Assembly (NCBI RefSeq): GCF_003955735.1
Contig: NZ_CP034464.1
Location: 2,046,001-2,110,000 of the forward strand
Source: Undibacterium parvum
GTDB taxonomy: Bacteria; Pseudomonadota; Gammaproteobacteria; Burkholderiales; Burkholderiaceae_D
Direction of reading: 5' to 3'
Length of the DNA: 64,000 bases
Positions 38,142 to 47,749 of the stretch are shown in pieces. A model generated the notes under the pieces. It saw only the letters and a list, made by a program, of their open reading frames with translations, had not been told where the DNA came from and did not search any database. Each line of letters opens with the position of its first letter. The first letter of the stretch is position 1. Made by a program: the position numbers and the translations under genes.

Positions 38142-39116
38142 ATGAACTTCCTCACCCTAGATTTAAATTTGCTCAGGGTATTTGACGCCGTCATGGTCGA
38201 ACAAAATTTGACCCGTGCTGCCGATAAATTGGCGATGACGCAACCGGCGGTCTCGAATGCGCTCAAACGCCTACGTTTTTCATTTAGCGATGAACTTCTG
38301 ATACGCACAGCGCATGGGGTAAAGCCTACCCCGCGTGCCGAAACCCTGTGGCCAGCAATACGCCAGGCGCTTTCGACGCTGGAGGCGGCAATCGCGCCGA
38401 CCAGTTTTGATATGGCCAAGGCACAAACCACGTTTAGGATGGCGATGGCCGATGCCACTGCCGCGCTGTGGATGCCGGCTCTGGTCAGGGCGATAGAACG
38501 CGATGCGCCAGGCATCAATGCCCGTATGGTGCCGCTGACTACGCGTGAACCTCGGCCTTTGCTGATACGCGGTGATATCGATATCGCGGTCGGTTTTTTT
38601 CCGGGTGTGGTGGCGCAAATGATAGGCGGACAAGGCGCCGCGCGTAGCCCTATACGGCATGAGCGCCTGTATTCAGGCCATTACGTGTGCGTGATGAGTA
38701 AGGATCATCCACTGGCAAAAAAAGAGCTGACGCTCGATGATTATTGCAATGCAAGCCATCTTTTAGTCAGTTTTTCGGGCCGCGCGCATGGTTTGGTGGA
38801 TGAGGCCTTGCTGCAAATGGGGCGCGAACGGCGTATTTTACTGACCGTGAATCAATTTTTTACCGGTGGCAAAGTGGTGGCTAATTCCGATCTGATTACG
38901 GTCTTGCCACACCATTTGATTGCTTCTACCGGGATGACCGACGCCTTGATCTGGAAAGAATTGCCGTTCGCCATGCCCGAAGTGCATATCGACATGCTCT
39001 GGCACGAGCGCGATGCGCGTAATCCAGCGCACAAGTGGTTAAGGGATAATTTGGTCAAGATGACCAACGATACCTTGGATGTCCAACTTGGGCACGATAA
39101 GCAGTTGGACACTTAG
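38142..39116 (+). CDS. LysR family transcriptional regulator
   Basis: A 324-residue LysR regulator. The N-terminal winged helix-turn-helix is LDLNLLRVFDAVMVEQNLTR ... ALKRLRFSFSDELLIRTAHG. The C-terminal half is the inducer-binding domain, resembling the NodD/SyrM/NahR-like group (FRMAMADATAALWMPALV). The ATG at 38142 follows AGGAGA; the longer TTG frame is less likely. It probably controls the divergent two-gene membrane unit. Inducer unknown. Confidence 0.93.
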   Translation: MNFLTLDLNLLRVFDAVMVEQNLTRAADKLAMTQPAVSNALKRLRFSFSDELLIRTAHGVKPTPRAETLWPAIRQALSTLEAAIAPTSFDMAKAQTTFRMAMADATAALWMPALVRAIERDAPGINARMVPLTTREPRPLLIRGDIDIAVGFFPGVVAQMIGGQGAARSPIRHERLYSGHYVCVMSKDHPLAKKELTLDDYCNASHLLVSFSGRAHGLVDEALLQMGRERRILLTVNQFFTGGKVVANSDLITVLPHHLIASTGMTDALIWKELPFAMPEVHIDMLWHERDARNPAHKWLRDNLVKMTNDTLDVQLGHDKQLDT

Positions 39117-39194
39117 TTAGACATTTAGCCAAGCTGCAGCAAAATCTAAAACCCATCTACAATCTAGGCACTACATTTTTTAGCGGAAACAACC

Positions 39195-39899
39195 ATGTTT
39201 ACAGGTATCGTCCAGGGCATCGCCAGTATTAATTCCATCACGGATAAGCCTGGCTTACGCACATTTACACTCAGTTTTCCTCAGGGTTTTTGCCAGGATT
39301 TAGAGATCGGTGCCAGTGTCGCGGTGGATGGTGTTTGCCTGACGGTGACCAGCTTGCATGACGCCGACATGGCCGAATTTGACGTGATGCAGCAAAGTCT
39401 GGCGATCACTACTCTGGGTGGCTATGCCCAGCATGGCCGCATCAATGTAGAGAGAGCTGCACGTGATGGCGCCGAGATCGGTGGTCACCCTTTGTCTGGT
39501 CATGTCGATTTCACTGCGCAGATCGCGGCGATACGCGAGCTGGAAAACAATTATGTCATCCGCATCGCAGTGCCGCCAGTATGGCTGCGCTATATTTTTG
39601 CCAAAGGTTATATCGCCATCAACGGCGCTAGCTTGACGGTGGCAGAAGTGAACCGTCAGGAAAGCTGGTTTGAAGTCTGGCTGATACCGGAAACCCTGCG
39701 CATGACGGTGTTTGCTGAAAAAAAGGCTGGAGCCAGCCTGAACATAGAGATCGAACGCAGCACCCAAGTCATCGTCGACACCGTGCGCAATATGTTGGAG
39801 GAAACCCTGGGCCCTTTGCTGCCCGCGCTGGAAGCGCTATTGCAGCAGCAGGGCAAGAGCGTCGATGAGCTGGTCAAGCCGGGTACTTTGCCAAAATAG
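39195..39899 (+). CDS. ribE: Riboflavin synthase (alpha subunit type)
   Basis: Dismutes two 6,7-dimethyl-8-ribityllumazine molecules to riboflavin. The two lumazine-binding repeats are visible: MFTGIVQGIASI and GASVAVDGVCLTVTS in the first, HPLSGHVDFTAQI and FAKGYIAINGASLTVAEV in the second. At 234 residues it is about 20-30 longer than usual because of a C-terminal tail (EALLQQQGKSVDELV). No other rib genes are adjacent, and no FMN riboswitch was seen. Confidence 0.93.
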   Translation: MFTGIVQGIASINSITDKPGLRTFTLSFPQGFCQDLEIGASVAVDGVCLTVTSLHDADMAEFDVMQQSLAITTLGGYAQHGRINVERAARDGAEIGGHPLSGHVDFTAQIAAIRELENNYVIRIAVPPVWLRYIFAKGYIAINGASLTVAEVNRQESWFEVWLIPETLRMTVFAEKKAGASLNIEIERSTQVIVDTVRNMLEETLGPLLPALEALLQQQGKSVDELVKPGTLPK

Positions 39900-39928
39900 T
39901 TTTTATAAAAAATTCAAAATCGCTCGCC

Positions 39929-39982
39929 CAGTATCCATGCGGCTTACAGACCAATATCCGGCTGTAGCCCGCATGGATACTG
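39929..39982. repeat. Hairpin H1 (ATGCGG family)
   Basis: Perfect 14-bp arms CAGTATCCATGCGG (39929-39942) and CCGCATGGATACTG (39969-39982) around ACAGACCAATATCCGGCTGT. The core ATGCGGCTT and the CAATAT(C)-GGCTG loop resemble H2 and H3, while the outer arm differs but stays complementary. It lies 30 bp after ribE and may end its transcript. Confidence 0.75.
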
Positions 39983-40030
39983 CGCAGGGTGTTCTTAAAG
40001 CTAGATTTTTACGACAGATAAAACTCTATG

Positions 40031-40120
40031 CACAGGATTATCTACAGACTTGTGTACATACTTATCGACACTTTATTAACTTGCTTATCCCTAGCTTTAC
40101 GCACAGATTTATCCACAGGA
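40031..40120 (+). repeat. DnaA-box array A
   Basis: Four boxes in one direction: TTATCTACA (40038-40046), TTATCGACA (40062-40070), TTATCCCTA (40085-40093) and consensus TTATCCACA (40109-40117). Start-to-start spacings are 24, 23 and 24 bp, an iteron-like layout. The same array, at the same spacing, recurs at 52226-52315 on the other side of the siderophore operon. Confidence 0.8.
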
Positions 40121-40224
40121 TGGAGTGCCCAAGCAGTTAAGATAGTAATGTATATTTAGTAATTATTTACATCGTCTGAAGCTCTGTTTCCTCGCTATTT
40201 AGATCAGTTTTAAATCCCAACACC

Positions 40225-40278
40225 CAATCAAGATGCGGCGTGCCAGCCCTTATTGGTCTGCAAGCTGCATCTTGATTG
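40225..40278. repeat. Hairpin H2 (ATGCGG family)
   Basis: Perfect outer 12-bp arms CAATCAAGATGC (40225-40236) and GCATCTTGATTG (40267-40278). The apex, TGCCAGCCCTTATTGGTCTG, is nearly the same as in H3. GCGCCTAGCG follows in both. It lies 56 bp beyond the last gene of the siderophore operon (minus strand) and about 100 bp after array A. Confidence 0.8.
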
Positions 40279-40333
40279 CGCCTAGCGTTTTACAAATTGC
40301 AAAAAAACCTAGCCCCCTGCTTGGTTAAGCACT

Positions 40334-41632
40334 TTAGCCGGTCTGGCGATAAGTCGTGGCCTCGCTCTGTTGTACGCGGCCCAGCACGATGGCACGGGCT
40401 CTGCGTTTGCGCCACCATACCAATACGCCGGTGACACACAGGCTGGCGACAATTAGGCCCATCAACGAGATTAATATGCGCCCCGGTAGGCCGAGGATGC
40501 GGCCAGAGTGCAGCGGAAACTGGGCCTGCACGAACAGGTCGGCGGCTGTGCCTTGCCAGGGTTGGCGCTGGCCTAGCAAGGCGCCACTGTGCCCATCGAA
40601 ATACAGTTGGCGGGGGCCGACGCCGCCACCGGCATGCTCGTCTTGCGGCCGGAAAAAGCCTACCGTGTAGATGCCATACTCGGGCGAATACGAGAGATTT
40701 CCTACCGGCTCGCGCCAGCCGCGTTGGGCCGCTTGCGCAACTGCCTTGGCCAACACATCGGCATAGCCCAAGTTCGGTGGCGGCGCTTGTTGCGGTGTCC
40801 GGGGTTTGCGCAAATCGAACGGTGAAGGGGTGACATTCGACACCAGTGACATCACCGGAAAAAACACTTCGCGGTACAGATTCAGCGAAAACGCGGTGAA
40901 GGCAATAATGAAGAGCAAAATCCAGCTCCATAGGCTGAGCGCGCGGTGCAGGTCGAAGTTCAGCTTCGTGCTGCCGGCGCCAAAACGTAGCAACCATGCT
41001 GGCTTCCAGCGCTGCCACCAACTCTTGGCGGACGCGCGCTGCTGGCCGGGCAGCGCCACCAGTACCAGCGCCGACCTACGGCGGCGCTGCGGTAGCGTCA
41101 GGTAAAAGCCGACAAAGCAGTCCAGCGTCCAGATCATCGCGATGCCGCCCATCAACCACAGACCCCATGATTCGATACCCCAAAGATGCGGAAAATGCAA
41201 AGTGTAATGTAGCTGATACAAGAAGGAGACTAGGGTTTCACGGCTAATTGGCCAGGCCGCACCCCATTTGCGCTTACCCAGTTCGACCCCGCTGACCGGA
41301 TCAACAAAGACCTGATTGTAGGGCGCAGGATACAGCGTTGCGCTGGCGGGATTCAGGCGTGGCTCCAGGTAGAAGGCCAGTGTATGTCCGGGCTCGGCCG
41401 CCATAGGCACGGATAGTACTTGCATCTGCGGATGGCGCGCCTGCACAGCGCGCGCTAACTCGAGCGCAGGCAGCGCCTGCCCCACCGCAGGCGCGTCGGT
41501 CAGGTGGGGATTGAGGAGTTCATCGAGTTCATGGTCCCAAGAGATCACCGCCCCTGTCAGGCCGCTGATGAACAGAAAACCGGCGATCAGCAGACCGGCC
41601 CAGCGATGCAATTGTCCAGCGACGTGCCGCAT
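40334..41632 (-). CDS. PepSY-associated transmembrane protein (probable ferric-siderophore reductase)
   Basis: A 432-residue inner membrane protein with four main helices and PepSY regions. The N-terminus LHRWAGLLIAGFLFISGLTG with a heme-type histidine, and later FDLHRALSLWSWILLFIIAF and SLMGLIVASLCVTGVLVWWR, match the PepSY_TM (PiuB/FsrB-like) family linked to ferric siderophore reduction. It is the last gene of the siderophore operon; its start overlaps the MATE stop by one base. Reductase activity is inferred. Confidence 0.85.
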   Translation of the reverse strand: MRHVAGQLHRWAGLLIAGFLFISGLTGAVISWDHELDELLNPHLTDAPAVGQALPALELARAVQARHPQMQVLSVPMAAEPGHTLAFYLEPRLNPASATLYPAPYNQVFVDPVSGVELGKRKWGAAWPISRETLVSFLYQLHYTLHFPHLWGIESWGLWLMGGIAMIWTLDCFVGFYLTLPQRRRRSALVLVALPGQQRASAKSWWQRWKPAWLLRFGAGSTKLNFDLHRALSLWSWILLFIIAFTAFSLNLYREVFFPVMSLVSNVTPSPFDLRKPRTPQQAPPPNLGYADVLAKAVAQAAQRGWREPVGNLSYSPEYGIYTVGFFRPQDEHAGGGVGPRQLYFDGHSGALLGQRQPWQGTAADLFVQAQFPLHSGRILGLPGRILISLMGLIVASLCVTGVLVWWRKRRARAIVLGRVQQSEATTYRQTG

Positions 41633-43047
41633 CAGTGCTTGGCCTGCAGCGGTAGATCGAAGGCCGCCGCCTTAGTGGGCACGGCCACCTCCACCTGCAC
41701 CGCTGGTAGTTGGCGCAAGCCAGGCATTTCCCAAAATAGTAGTAGCCCACCCAAGGCGGCGCTTAGGCCGGCAGCGATCGCCATACTCGCTAGCAAACCA
41801 TCCAGGCCCCAGACTGGCGGCAGCAGGAACAACAGAGGGATCAACAGGTAGCCATGCGGTGCCAGCACCAGCCAGGCAGCCTTGCCGCTGCGTTCGGCCG
41901 CTTGTAAAGCCACCACCGCCACCATGTGAAAGCCGAACAGGCCAAAGCACAGATGGAAAGCCCGACAGGCGCTCACCGCCAATGCCTGCACTTCAGTATC
42001 GCTGGTAAACCAGCTGACGATGCGGGGCGCAAACACGATCACCGTCGCCGCATAGCTGATTGCGAAGGCGCTGCTGATGGCCAGCATCAGCCGAGTCGCT
42101 TGCAAGAAGCGGGCGCGCTGTCCGCTGCCCCAGGCAAACCCTAGTAAGGCTTGCGCGCCTAAGCAAAAGCCCAGCAGCGGCAGACTGCCGCCAGTCAGAA
42201 TGCGCAAGCTGATCGCCACCGCCGCTACCGCTGCATTGCCATAGGTGGCGGCATTGCGGTAGATCAGCGCGAAGGCCAGCGCGGCTAAGCCGGTAGACAT
42301 GGCGGCGGGTACGCCGACTGAGACCACCTGCCACAGCGCTTGACGCTCGATTTTGATATGGCGCGGCGCCACCTCTATCTTGCCTATGCCTAGGTAAAAA
42401 TAGAAGGCGTAGGCGATCAGGGCGGCCAATGCGGATAGCAGCGTGGCCCAAGCCGCGCCCGCCACCCCCATTTCATAATGGAAGATCAGGATAGGATCGA
42501 GTATCACGTTCAGGGCGAACGAGCCTAGTAATGTCCACATACTAAAGCGGCTATTGCCTTCAGAGATGGCGATGAAATCGCACAACATTTGCAACAGTAT
42601 TAAGGGTGCGCTCAAGCAAAAAATGGTGGCGTACACGGTCGATGCAGGCAAGGCATCGGCGCTGCTACCCATCGCTCTCAGCAATGTTGGTAGTAGCGGC
42701 ACCAGCACGGCGGCCAAGACGCAGCCAGCCAAGCCCAATAGCAGCATCACGGTGCTGGCGCTGCGGTTGGCCTGTTGTTGTTGACCGGCACCCAGCATAC
42801 GCGCCACCGCACTGGCCACTCCTATGCCGGCGCCTTCGCCAATCGCACTGAAAATGATGAGCAGCGGGAAGCAGATACTGACTGCGGCGATCGCGTTGGT
42901 GCCCAGTTGACTAACAAAGTAGGCATTGGCCAATTGGTGCATGGCATTGGCCGACAGGCCTATCATCGCTGGCAGCGCCAGCGTAAACAGCAGACGCTTC
43001 AAGTGGGGCGACTTCATGTCCGGCAGCGCGGCACTGGCGAGACTCAT
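41632..43047 (-). CDS. MATE family efflux transporter (probable siderophore exporter)
   Basis: A 471-residue protein with twelve hydrophobic helices. LPAMIGLSANAMHQLANAYF and FLSAPLILLQMLCDFIAISE are MATE features. The ATG overlaps the stop of the N-monooxygenase gene by 4 bp, which ties it to the pathway; a MATE pump in such an operon most likely exports the siderophore. No other exporter is present. Confidence 0.87.
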   Translation of the reverse strand: MSLASAALPDMKSPHLKRLLFTLALPAMIGLSANAMHQLANAYFVSQLGTNAIAAVSICFPLLIIFSAIGEGAGIGVASAVARMLGAGQQQQANRSASTVMLLLGLAGCVLAAVLVPLLPTLLRAMGSSADALPASTVYATIFCLSAPLILLQMLCDFIAISEGNSRFSMWTLLGSFALNVILDPILIFHYEMGVAGAAWATLLSALAALIAYAFYFYLGIGKIEVAPRHIKIERQALWQVVSVGVPAAMSTGLAALAFALIYRNAATYGNAAVAAVAISLRILTGGSLPLLGFCLGAQALLGFAWGSGQRARFLQATRLMLAISSAFAISYAATVIVFAPRIVSWFTSDTEVQALAVSACRAFHLCFGLFGFHMVAVVALQAAERSGKAAWLVLAPHGYLLIPLLFLLPPVWGLDGLLASMAIAAGLSAALGGLLLFWEMPGLRQLPAVQVEVAVPTKAAAFDLPLQAKH

Positions 43048-44378
43048 TGAATTTCCTCCAGTAGCTGGCGCTTGGCGAGCTGTGGCATGGCGAGCGGCTT
43101 AGGCCCTAGTTGCTCGACTAATGCGCGCGCGATTTCGTGCGAGCGAATCGCCAATACCGATAACAAAGTATCGGCCAGACCGTGGGTGGTTTCGGAAGAG
43201 CCTTGCACAAAAATCGGCGGCTGCACGTGCCGCGGCGCGGCCAGCTGATAATTACGGCCGATAGTGAAACCCTCGAGTTCATGCTCTAGCTCGGCCAGCA
43301 GTGCCTGGCTGGTGTCACGCTGGTAGCCAGTGGCGACGATCACGCGCTGATACGCTAGCTGGCGAATTTGCGGTGCACCGGCTTGTTGCAGGTAGATGCT
43401 GATGCCATCCTGATCGCACTGTAGCTGCTCAATCGTGGACGAACTGAGCACCCGCAGCCGTTCTTGGCCGAGCACGCGCTGCGCGTACAGCATGGCGCTG
43501 ATGCGTTCTATCAGGTCGCTGTCGACCACCGCATAATTGGTATGGCGGAATTCCGCCAGTAAGGAGCGCCGCACTTGTTCTGGCTGGCCGAAGAAATAGT
43601 CGGTGTAGTCAGGGTCAAAGATGTGATTGATCGAAGGCCCATCCTCGGACGGCTTGAGAGTGGAACCGCGCAGTATCAGATCTACCTTGGCGTTCGGATA
43701 GCGCGCCACCAGATCGAGGAAAATCTCGGCCGCACTCTGGCCGCCACCCACCACCGCCAGCGCAGGTGCGCCAGCGGCATCGAGTGGCTGGCGCGCTATC
43801 TCACTCAGATAGCGCGAAGAATGAATGATGCGCGGATCACGGTGTTTGGCGAAGCTGGCTGGTATGAAGGGACGCCCGCCCGGTGCAAATACCAGACTGC
43901 GGGTGCGGCGCTGGCGTTCGCGTCCGGCCGCATCGGCCGAATGTACCTGCAGCGCGACCACGTCTGCGCCCTGGTATTCGGGCACCACGCGGGTGACGCT
44001 CTCGCCATAGTGGCAATTTTGCTCGAAGTGGCCGGCGCTCCAGCGCAGGTAGTCGTTGAACTCGATACGGCTAGGGAAGAAAGTTTTTTGATTGATAAAG
44101 GCTTCCAGGCGGTTATGCCGGCGTAGATAATTGATGAAGGAGTAGGGGCTGGTGGGATCGCGCAGTGAGACCAGATCCTTGAGGAAGGAGATCTGCATAT
44201 CGGTACCCGGCAGCAGCATATCGCCGTGCCAGGTAAATTGCGGCTGACGCTCGATGAAGCAATGCGTCAATGTGCCCGCGCTGGCTTGCCGCATTGCGTC
44301 GAGTGCGATCGCCAAGGCCAAATTGGAGGGGCCAAAACCCACTCCGACCATGTCGTAAGTTTGTGGTTCAGTGTTCAT
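43044..44378 (-). CDS. L-ornithine/L-lysine N-monooxygenase (PvdA/IucD family)
   Basis: Flavin- and NADPH-dependent N-hydroxylase that makes the hydroxylamine needed for a hydroxamate iron ligand. It has 444 residues. The FAD fold is MVGVGFGPSNLALAIALDAM, the NADPH-binding motif AVVGGGQSAAEIFLDLVARY and the C-terminal ATGYQRDTSQ. FLKDLVSLRDPTSPYSFINY is a strong family signature. Ornithine and lysine enzymes cannot be separated with confidence by eye. The gene follows the acyltransferase by 44 bp. Confidence 0.92.
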   Translation of the reverse strand: MNTEPQTYDMVGVGFGPSNLALAIALDAMRQASAGTLTHCFIERQPQFTWHGDMLLPGTDMQISFLKDLVSLRDPTSPYSFINYLRRHNRLEAFINQKTFFPSRIEFNDYLRWSAGHFEQNCHYGESVTRVVPEYQGADVVALQVHSADAAGRERQRRTRSLVFAPGGRPFIPASFAKHRDPRIIHSSRYLSEIARQPLDAAGAPALAVVGGGQSAAEIFLDLVARYPNAKVDLILRGSTLKPSEDGPSINHIFDPDYTDYFFGQPEQVRRSLLAEFRHTNYAVVDSDLIERISAMLYAQRVLGQERLRVLSSSTIEQLQCDQDGISIYLQQAGAPQIRQLAYQRVIVATGYQRDTSQALLAELEHELEGFTIGRNYQLAAPRHVQPPIFVQGSSETTHGLADTLLSVLAIRSHEIARALVEQLGPKPLAMPQLAKRQLLEEIQ

Positions 44379-44422
44379 GCTGTTCCTTCTCTTTTAGATG
44401 AGGCAAACAAGGGCGTGCTAGT

Positions 44423-45466
44423 TCAGGCTTTCAGGCTAGGGTGCCATAGACGATTGCTGAAAAATTTCTCGCGCATCAGCATTACCAGGGTGGCGCGCTT
44501 GTGCGGGAAATCGAAGTCCTTGAGCGCGGCAAAGCCGGAACGCTCCAGATTGCGCACCTGACGCGTGTGGCTGGCGGCAGGCTCACCGACGATGCGCTGG
44601 GTGCGTGGCTCGTCTAGGAAAATATAGTGCATTAGCGAGGGCAGCCAGGCGCTAATGAATTGGCCGCCAGAATAAGCCTGTTCGCCCACCAGTACGTGCC
44701 AGCCGCGGTCGTAGTCGTCGGCCGCGTAGTAAGGACCAAGACGATTTTCCTGAGCCCAATAGACTTCCATGTAGCCGAATGCGATGCCATCGAATTCGGC
44801 GATCAGCGGCAGCATGTGCGGGTCAGCCAGGCGGCCGTTTAGATAGGCGCGCTGGTAATCCAGATCGCCCTCTTCCTGAAAAAACTGCGCCACACGGGTA
44901 TCGTTCATCCACTTGTGCATGGTGTTGAGATCCTGCTCCACGCTCGCCACCCGAAATGAAATGCTCTGACCCAGCCAGGGAATGAAGCGTTGGTAGACAT
45001 AGCCCTGCGGTTTGGCCGGGCGCAGCGGGTGCCAGCGTTCGCCAGTGCGCACGTGGTGTTGCGGGTAGAGCGCGGGCGTCTGTGGTAACCAGAGTTGCGG
45101 CAATTGCCACAGCATGGCTGGGGCTACGCTCAGTGCCGCACCGACTTCACGCGCGATTCCGCTGCGCAGGAGTAGCGCTTTGAGTTCTGGCCATTCTTTG
45201 GCATGCAGGCGCAATTCGACTAGTTCCGAGTGGCTGGCGCTGACCGTCTCGAGTGCCGCTAGCAAGGCAGCCTGCAGCAATTCTGGCGGCTGCGCAGCCG
45301 CTGTGATGCGCGTCAGCCAGCACTCTGCACCTCGGTCTATACTCAGATCTAGCACGGCTTGCTGTTGCTGTCGTACGCTTAGCTGATCGCCATGGTAATT
45401 CACCTCGAAAGTTTGGCCAGAAAGGCTGGCGCTGCGGAAGGCTGGGATGTTTGCGTTATGGTTCAT
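44423..45466 (-). CDS. Siderophore N-acyltransferase, GNAT (IucB/AlcB-like)
   Basis: A 347-residue acyl-CoA-dependent transferase expected to acylate the hydroxylamine. The C-terminal 200 residues match the IucB/RhbD/AlcB family: LIAEFDGIAFGYMEVYWAQE, GPYYAADDYDRGWHVLVGE, and EPAASHTRQVRNLERSGF with the CoA-binding turn. The ATG at 45466 follows AGGA by 6 bp; the open frame extends upstream without a good start. The acyl group (acetyl, formyl or longer) cannot be read from the sequence. Confidence 0.88.
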   Translation of the reverse strand: MNHNANIPAFRSASLSGQTFEVNYHGDQLSVRQQQQAVLDLSIDRGAECWLTRITAAAQPPELLQAALLAALETVSASHSELVELRLHAKEWPELKALLLRSGIAREVGAALSVAPAMLWQLPQLWLPQTPALYPQHHVRTGERWHPLRPAKPQGYVYQRFIPWLGQSISFRVASVEQDLNTMHKWMNDTRVAQFFQEEGDLDYQRAYLNGRLADPHMLPLIAEFDGIAFGYMEVYWAQENRLGPYYAADDYDRGWHVLVGEQAYSGGQFISAWLPSLMHYIFLDEPRTQRIVGEPAASHTRQVRNLERSGFAALKDFDFPHKRATLVMLMREKFFSNRLWHPSLKA

Positions 45467-45562
45467 GTCGGTTCCTGGTGTGTAGTCCCATGGCATACAC
45501 CATGGGATAGCGCGGCGGGATTGCGTGTCCCGCTGGCTAGGCTTGAATGGCTGGCTAGGCAA

Positions 45563-47689
45563 TTACCACAGGTAGCGGGCTGTGAGTTGGGCGCGGCGAC
45601 GCGCGGCGTAAATGCAGGTGCTGTCAGAAGCACAGTTACCCAGATAAATTTTATCGCTCAGATTATTGATGTTGAGCGCCAGGTCCCAGTTGCGGTAGCG
45701 GTAGCCCAGCATGGCATCACTCAGCGTCACGCCGTCGTTGCTGAAGGTATTGGCATCGTCGCTATAAGTGGAACCGATACGGCGCAGCCCAGCACCGGCA
45801 CGCCAGCCGTTGTCGAATTGGCGTTCGGCCCAAGCGGCCAGGTTGACACGCGGCACCAGCGACGGACGCTTGCCTACATTGCCGTCGTTGTTTTGGGTGA
45901 TTTCGCCGTCGAGTCCGGTGAAGGAAGCGTTGACTTTCCAGTGTTTGTCCAGCTCCGCTTCGGCTTCCAATTCTATCCCGCGCACGCGTACTTCACCGCG
46001 CTGTATCTGGGCACCGATGCCCAGATTGGCTGGGTCGGCGGTGAGCACATTGCGTTTGCGCAGATCGAACAGCGCGCCAGTGAGCAGCAGCGCGCGGTTT
46101 AGCGGCGCCCATTTCAAACCGATTTCCGCTTGCTTGCCCTGCTCCGGCACAAAGTTGCGGCCATCCACGCTTTGCCCTATCACGGGGCGGAAAGAGGTGG
46201 CATAGCTGATATACGGCGCCAAGCCGTTCGGACCCAACCAGGTCAGACCCAAGCGGCCGGTATTGGCCGCGTCTTTCTGGCTGTTTTGGCTGGCTTTGAT
46301 GTAGTCCTCGTTATCGATATTGCTCTGGTCGCGGCGTAGCCCAGCCGTCAGCAAATATTGGCCGGCAAATTTTAATTGGTCTTGCACATAGATCCCAGTC
46401 TGGCTTAGGGTGCTGCGCTTGTCTTCGTACATATCGGCCTGGCCTACCGTCTGGCCATACACCGGTGCGATGATATCGAGGGTAGGCGCATCGCCATAAT
46501 AGTTTTGCCCCTGTTGGACCGCGCGGCTGTAATCGAGACCCGCCACCAAGGTATTTTCTAGTCCGTCGAACTTGGTGTTCCATTCCAGATTTTGATCGGC
46601 CGTGAACACCCGCGCCTTTTGCTGTGCAGAGAAATTGGCGCGTTTTACTGTGCGTTGATCGTCTTCCAATGTCGTCATGTAAAGGTTACGGTAGTCGACA
46701 GTCTCGCTGGCGCTGCGCACGTTCTGGCGCACTTTCCAGGCTGGCGAGAAACGCTTTTCAAAGGCATAGCCTATGCTGCGTTGCTCGGTCTGGAAACGGT
46801 CTACACCCGGTTCGCCGACGAAGCGGTTGGACGGTATAGTTCCAAATGGCCCGGTTTTCTGGGTGCCGACCGCCGGCAGATAAAAGTTCGGTGGTACATC
46901 GTCTTTTTGCAGATAGGCCAGTAGCGTGAGTGAGGTATCGGCGTCCGGCTGCCAGCTCAAGCTGGGGGCAAAGAAAAGCCGGTTGTCTTTGGTATTGTCG
47001 ACCTGGCCCTTGGCTTCGCGCGCGAGTGCTGTTACGCGATAACGCCATACGCCTTTTTCATCGAGCGGCCCGCCCACATCGGCCGCGATCTGACGCCGCT
47101 CGAAACTCCCATAGCTCACTTCGATTTCGCCTTGTTGGCTAGCTGGTGGACGTTTGCTGACAGCATTCACCAGGCCGCCCACTTCGGCCTGTCCATACAT
47201 GACCGAACTCGGGCCGCGCAGTACTTCCAAGCGCTCCAGACCATACGGTTCCAGCGTAAATGCAGTGAAGCCGCGGGTAGGCAGATTCAGAGCATCGCGG
47301 AACACCCCGTTAGAACCTGATTCGAAGCCACGTATCATGTACTGATCAAAGCGCGGATCCACTCCATAACTTTCGACTTGCATGCCGGCACTGTAGCGCA
47401 GCGCTTGCGGAATGCTGCTGGCTTTTTGGGCATCCAGGCGCTCGCGATTAAGTACTGAAATCGACTGCGGTACTTCGATCAGCGCCGTTTCATTTTTACT
47501 GCCCACGCTGCTGCGCTTGGCAATGCTGTCTGCCTCGCCCAGGACAGTGATGTTACCTAAATTCGATTGCGTCGCTTCCGCGGTATCTGCGGCGCTGGCC
47601 GCTAACTGGCAACTGCCCATCAGGACGATGGCACTGGCCACGGCACGTGCTAGTGGATGTTTTGTTTGCTGCTTCAACTGCTGTTTCAT
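45563..47689 (-). CDS. TonB-dependent siderophore receptor
   Basis: A 708-residue outer membrane receptor. A signal peptide (about residues 1-33, ending AASA) is followed by a plug domain (ALIEVPQSISVLNRERLDAQ, MIRGFESGSNGVFRDALNLP and LRGPSSVMYGQAEVGGLVNA). The beta-barrel ends with RAQLTARYLW, a terminal aromatic residue. There is no N-terminal signalling (STN) domain, so it should not drive an ECF sigma factor. The ATG at 47689 is chosen as the start of the signal peptide. It is the FhuE/FpvA-like type and lies between the NRPS and acyltransferase genes. Confidence 0.94.
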   Translation of the reverse strand: MKQQLKQQTKHPLARAVASAIVLMGSCQLAASAADTAEATQSNLGNITVLGEADSIAKRSSVGSKNETALIEVPQSISVLNRERLDAQKASSIPQALRYSAGMQVESYGVDPRFDQYMIRGFESGSNGVFRDALNLPTRGFTAFTLEPYGLERLEVLRGPSSVMYGQAEVGGLVNAVSKRPPASQQGEIEVSYGSFERRQIAADVGGPLDEKGVWRYRVTALAREAKGQVDNTKDNRLFFAPSLSWQPDADTSLTLLAYLQKDDVPPNFYLPAVGTQKTGPFGTIPSNRFVGEPGVDRFQTEQRSIGYAFEKRFSPAWKVRQNVRSASETVDYRNLYMTTLEDDQRTVKRANFSAQQKARVFTADQNLEWNTKFDGLENTLVAGLDYSRAVQQGQNYYGDAPTLDIIAPVYGQTVGQADMYEDKRSTLSQTGIYVQDQLKFAGQYLLTAGLRRDQSNIDNEDYIKASQNSQKDAANTGRLGLTWLGPNGLAPYISYATSFRPVIGQSVDGRNFVPEQGKQAEIGLKWAPLNRALLLTGALFDLRKRNVLTADPANLGIGAQIQRGEVRVRGIELEAEAELDKHWKVNASFTGLDGEITQNNDGNVGKRPSLVPRVNLAAWAERQFDNGWRAGAGLRRIGSTYSDDANTFSNDGVTLSDAMLGYRYRNWDLALNINNLSDKIYLGNCASDSTCIYAARRRAQLTARYLW

Positions 47690-47749
47690 TGGGTAAAGCC
47701 TTATCAAGATTGGAAAAAAATTGGAAAAAATACTGAGCATCAGCTGTGT

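Noticed and set aside
39195..39899. FMN riboswitch upstream of riboflavin synthase
   Set aside because: The gap before the gene is only about 78 bp and lacks the RFN element pattern.
41993..42451. 152-codon frame within the MATE gene
   Set aside because: A shadow frame in GC-rich coding DNA; the MATE frame is unambiguous.
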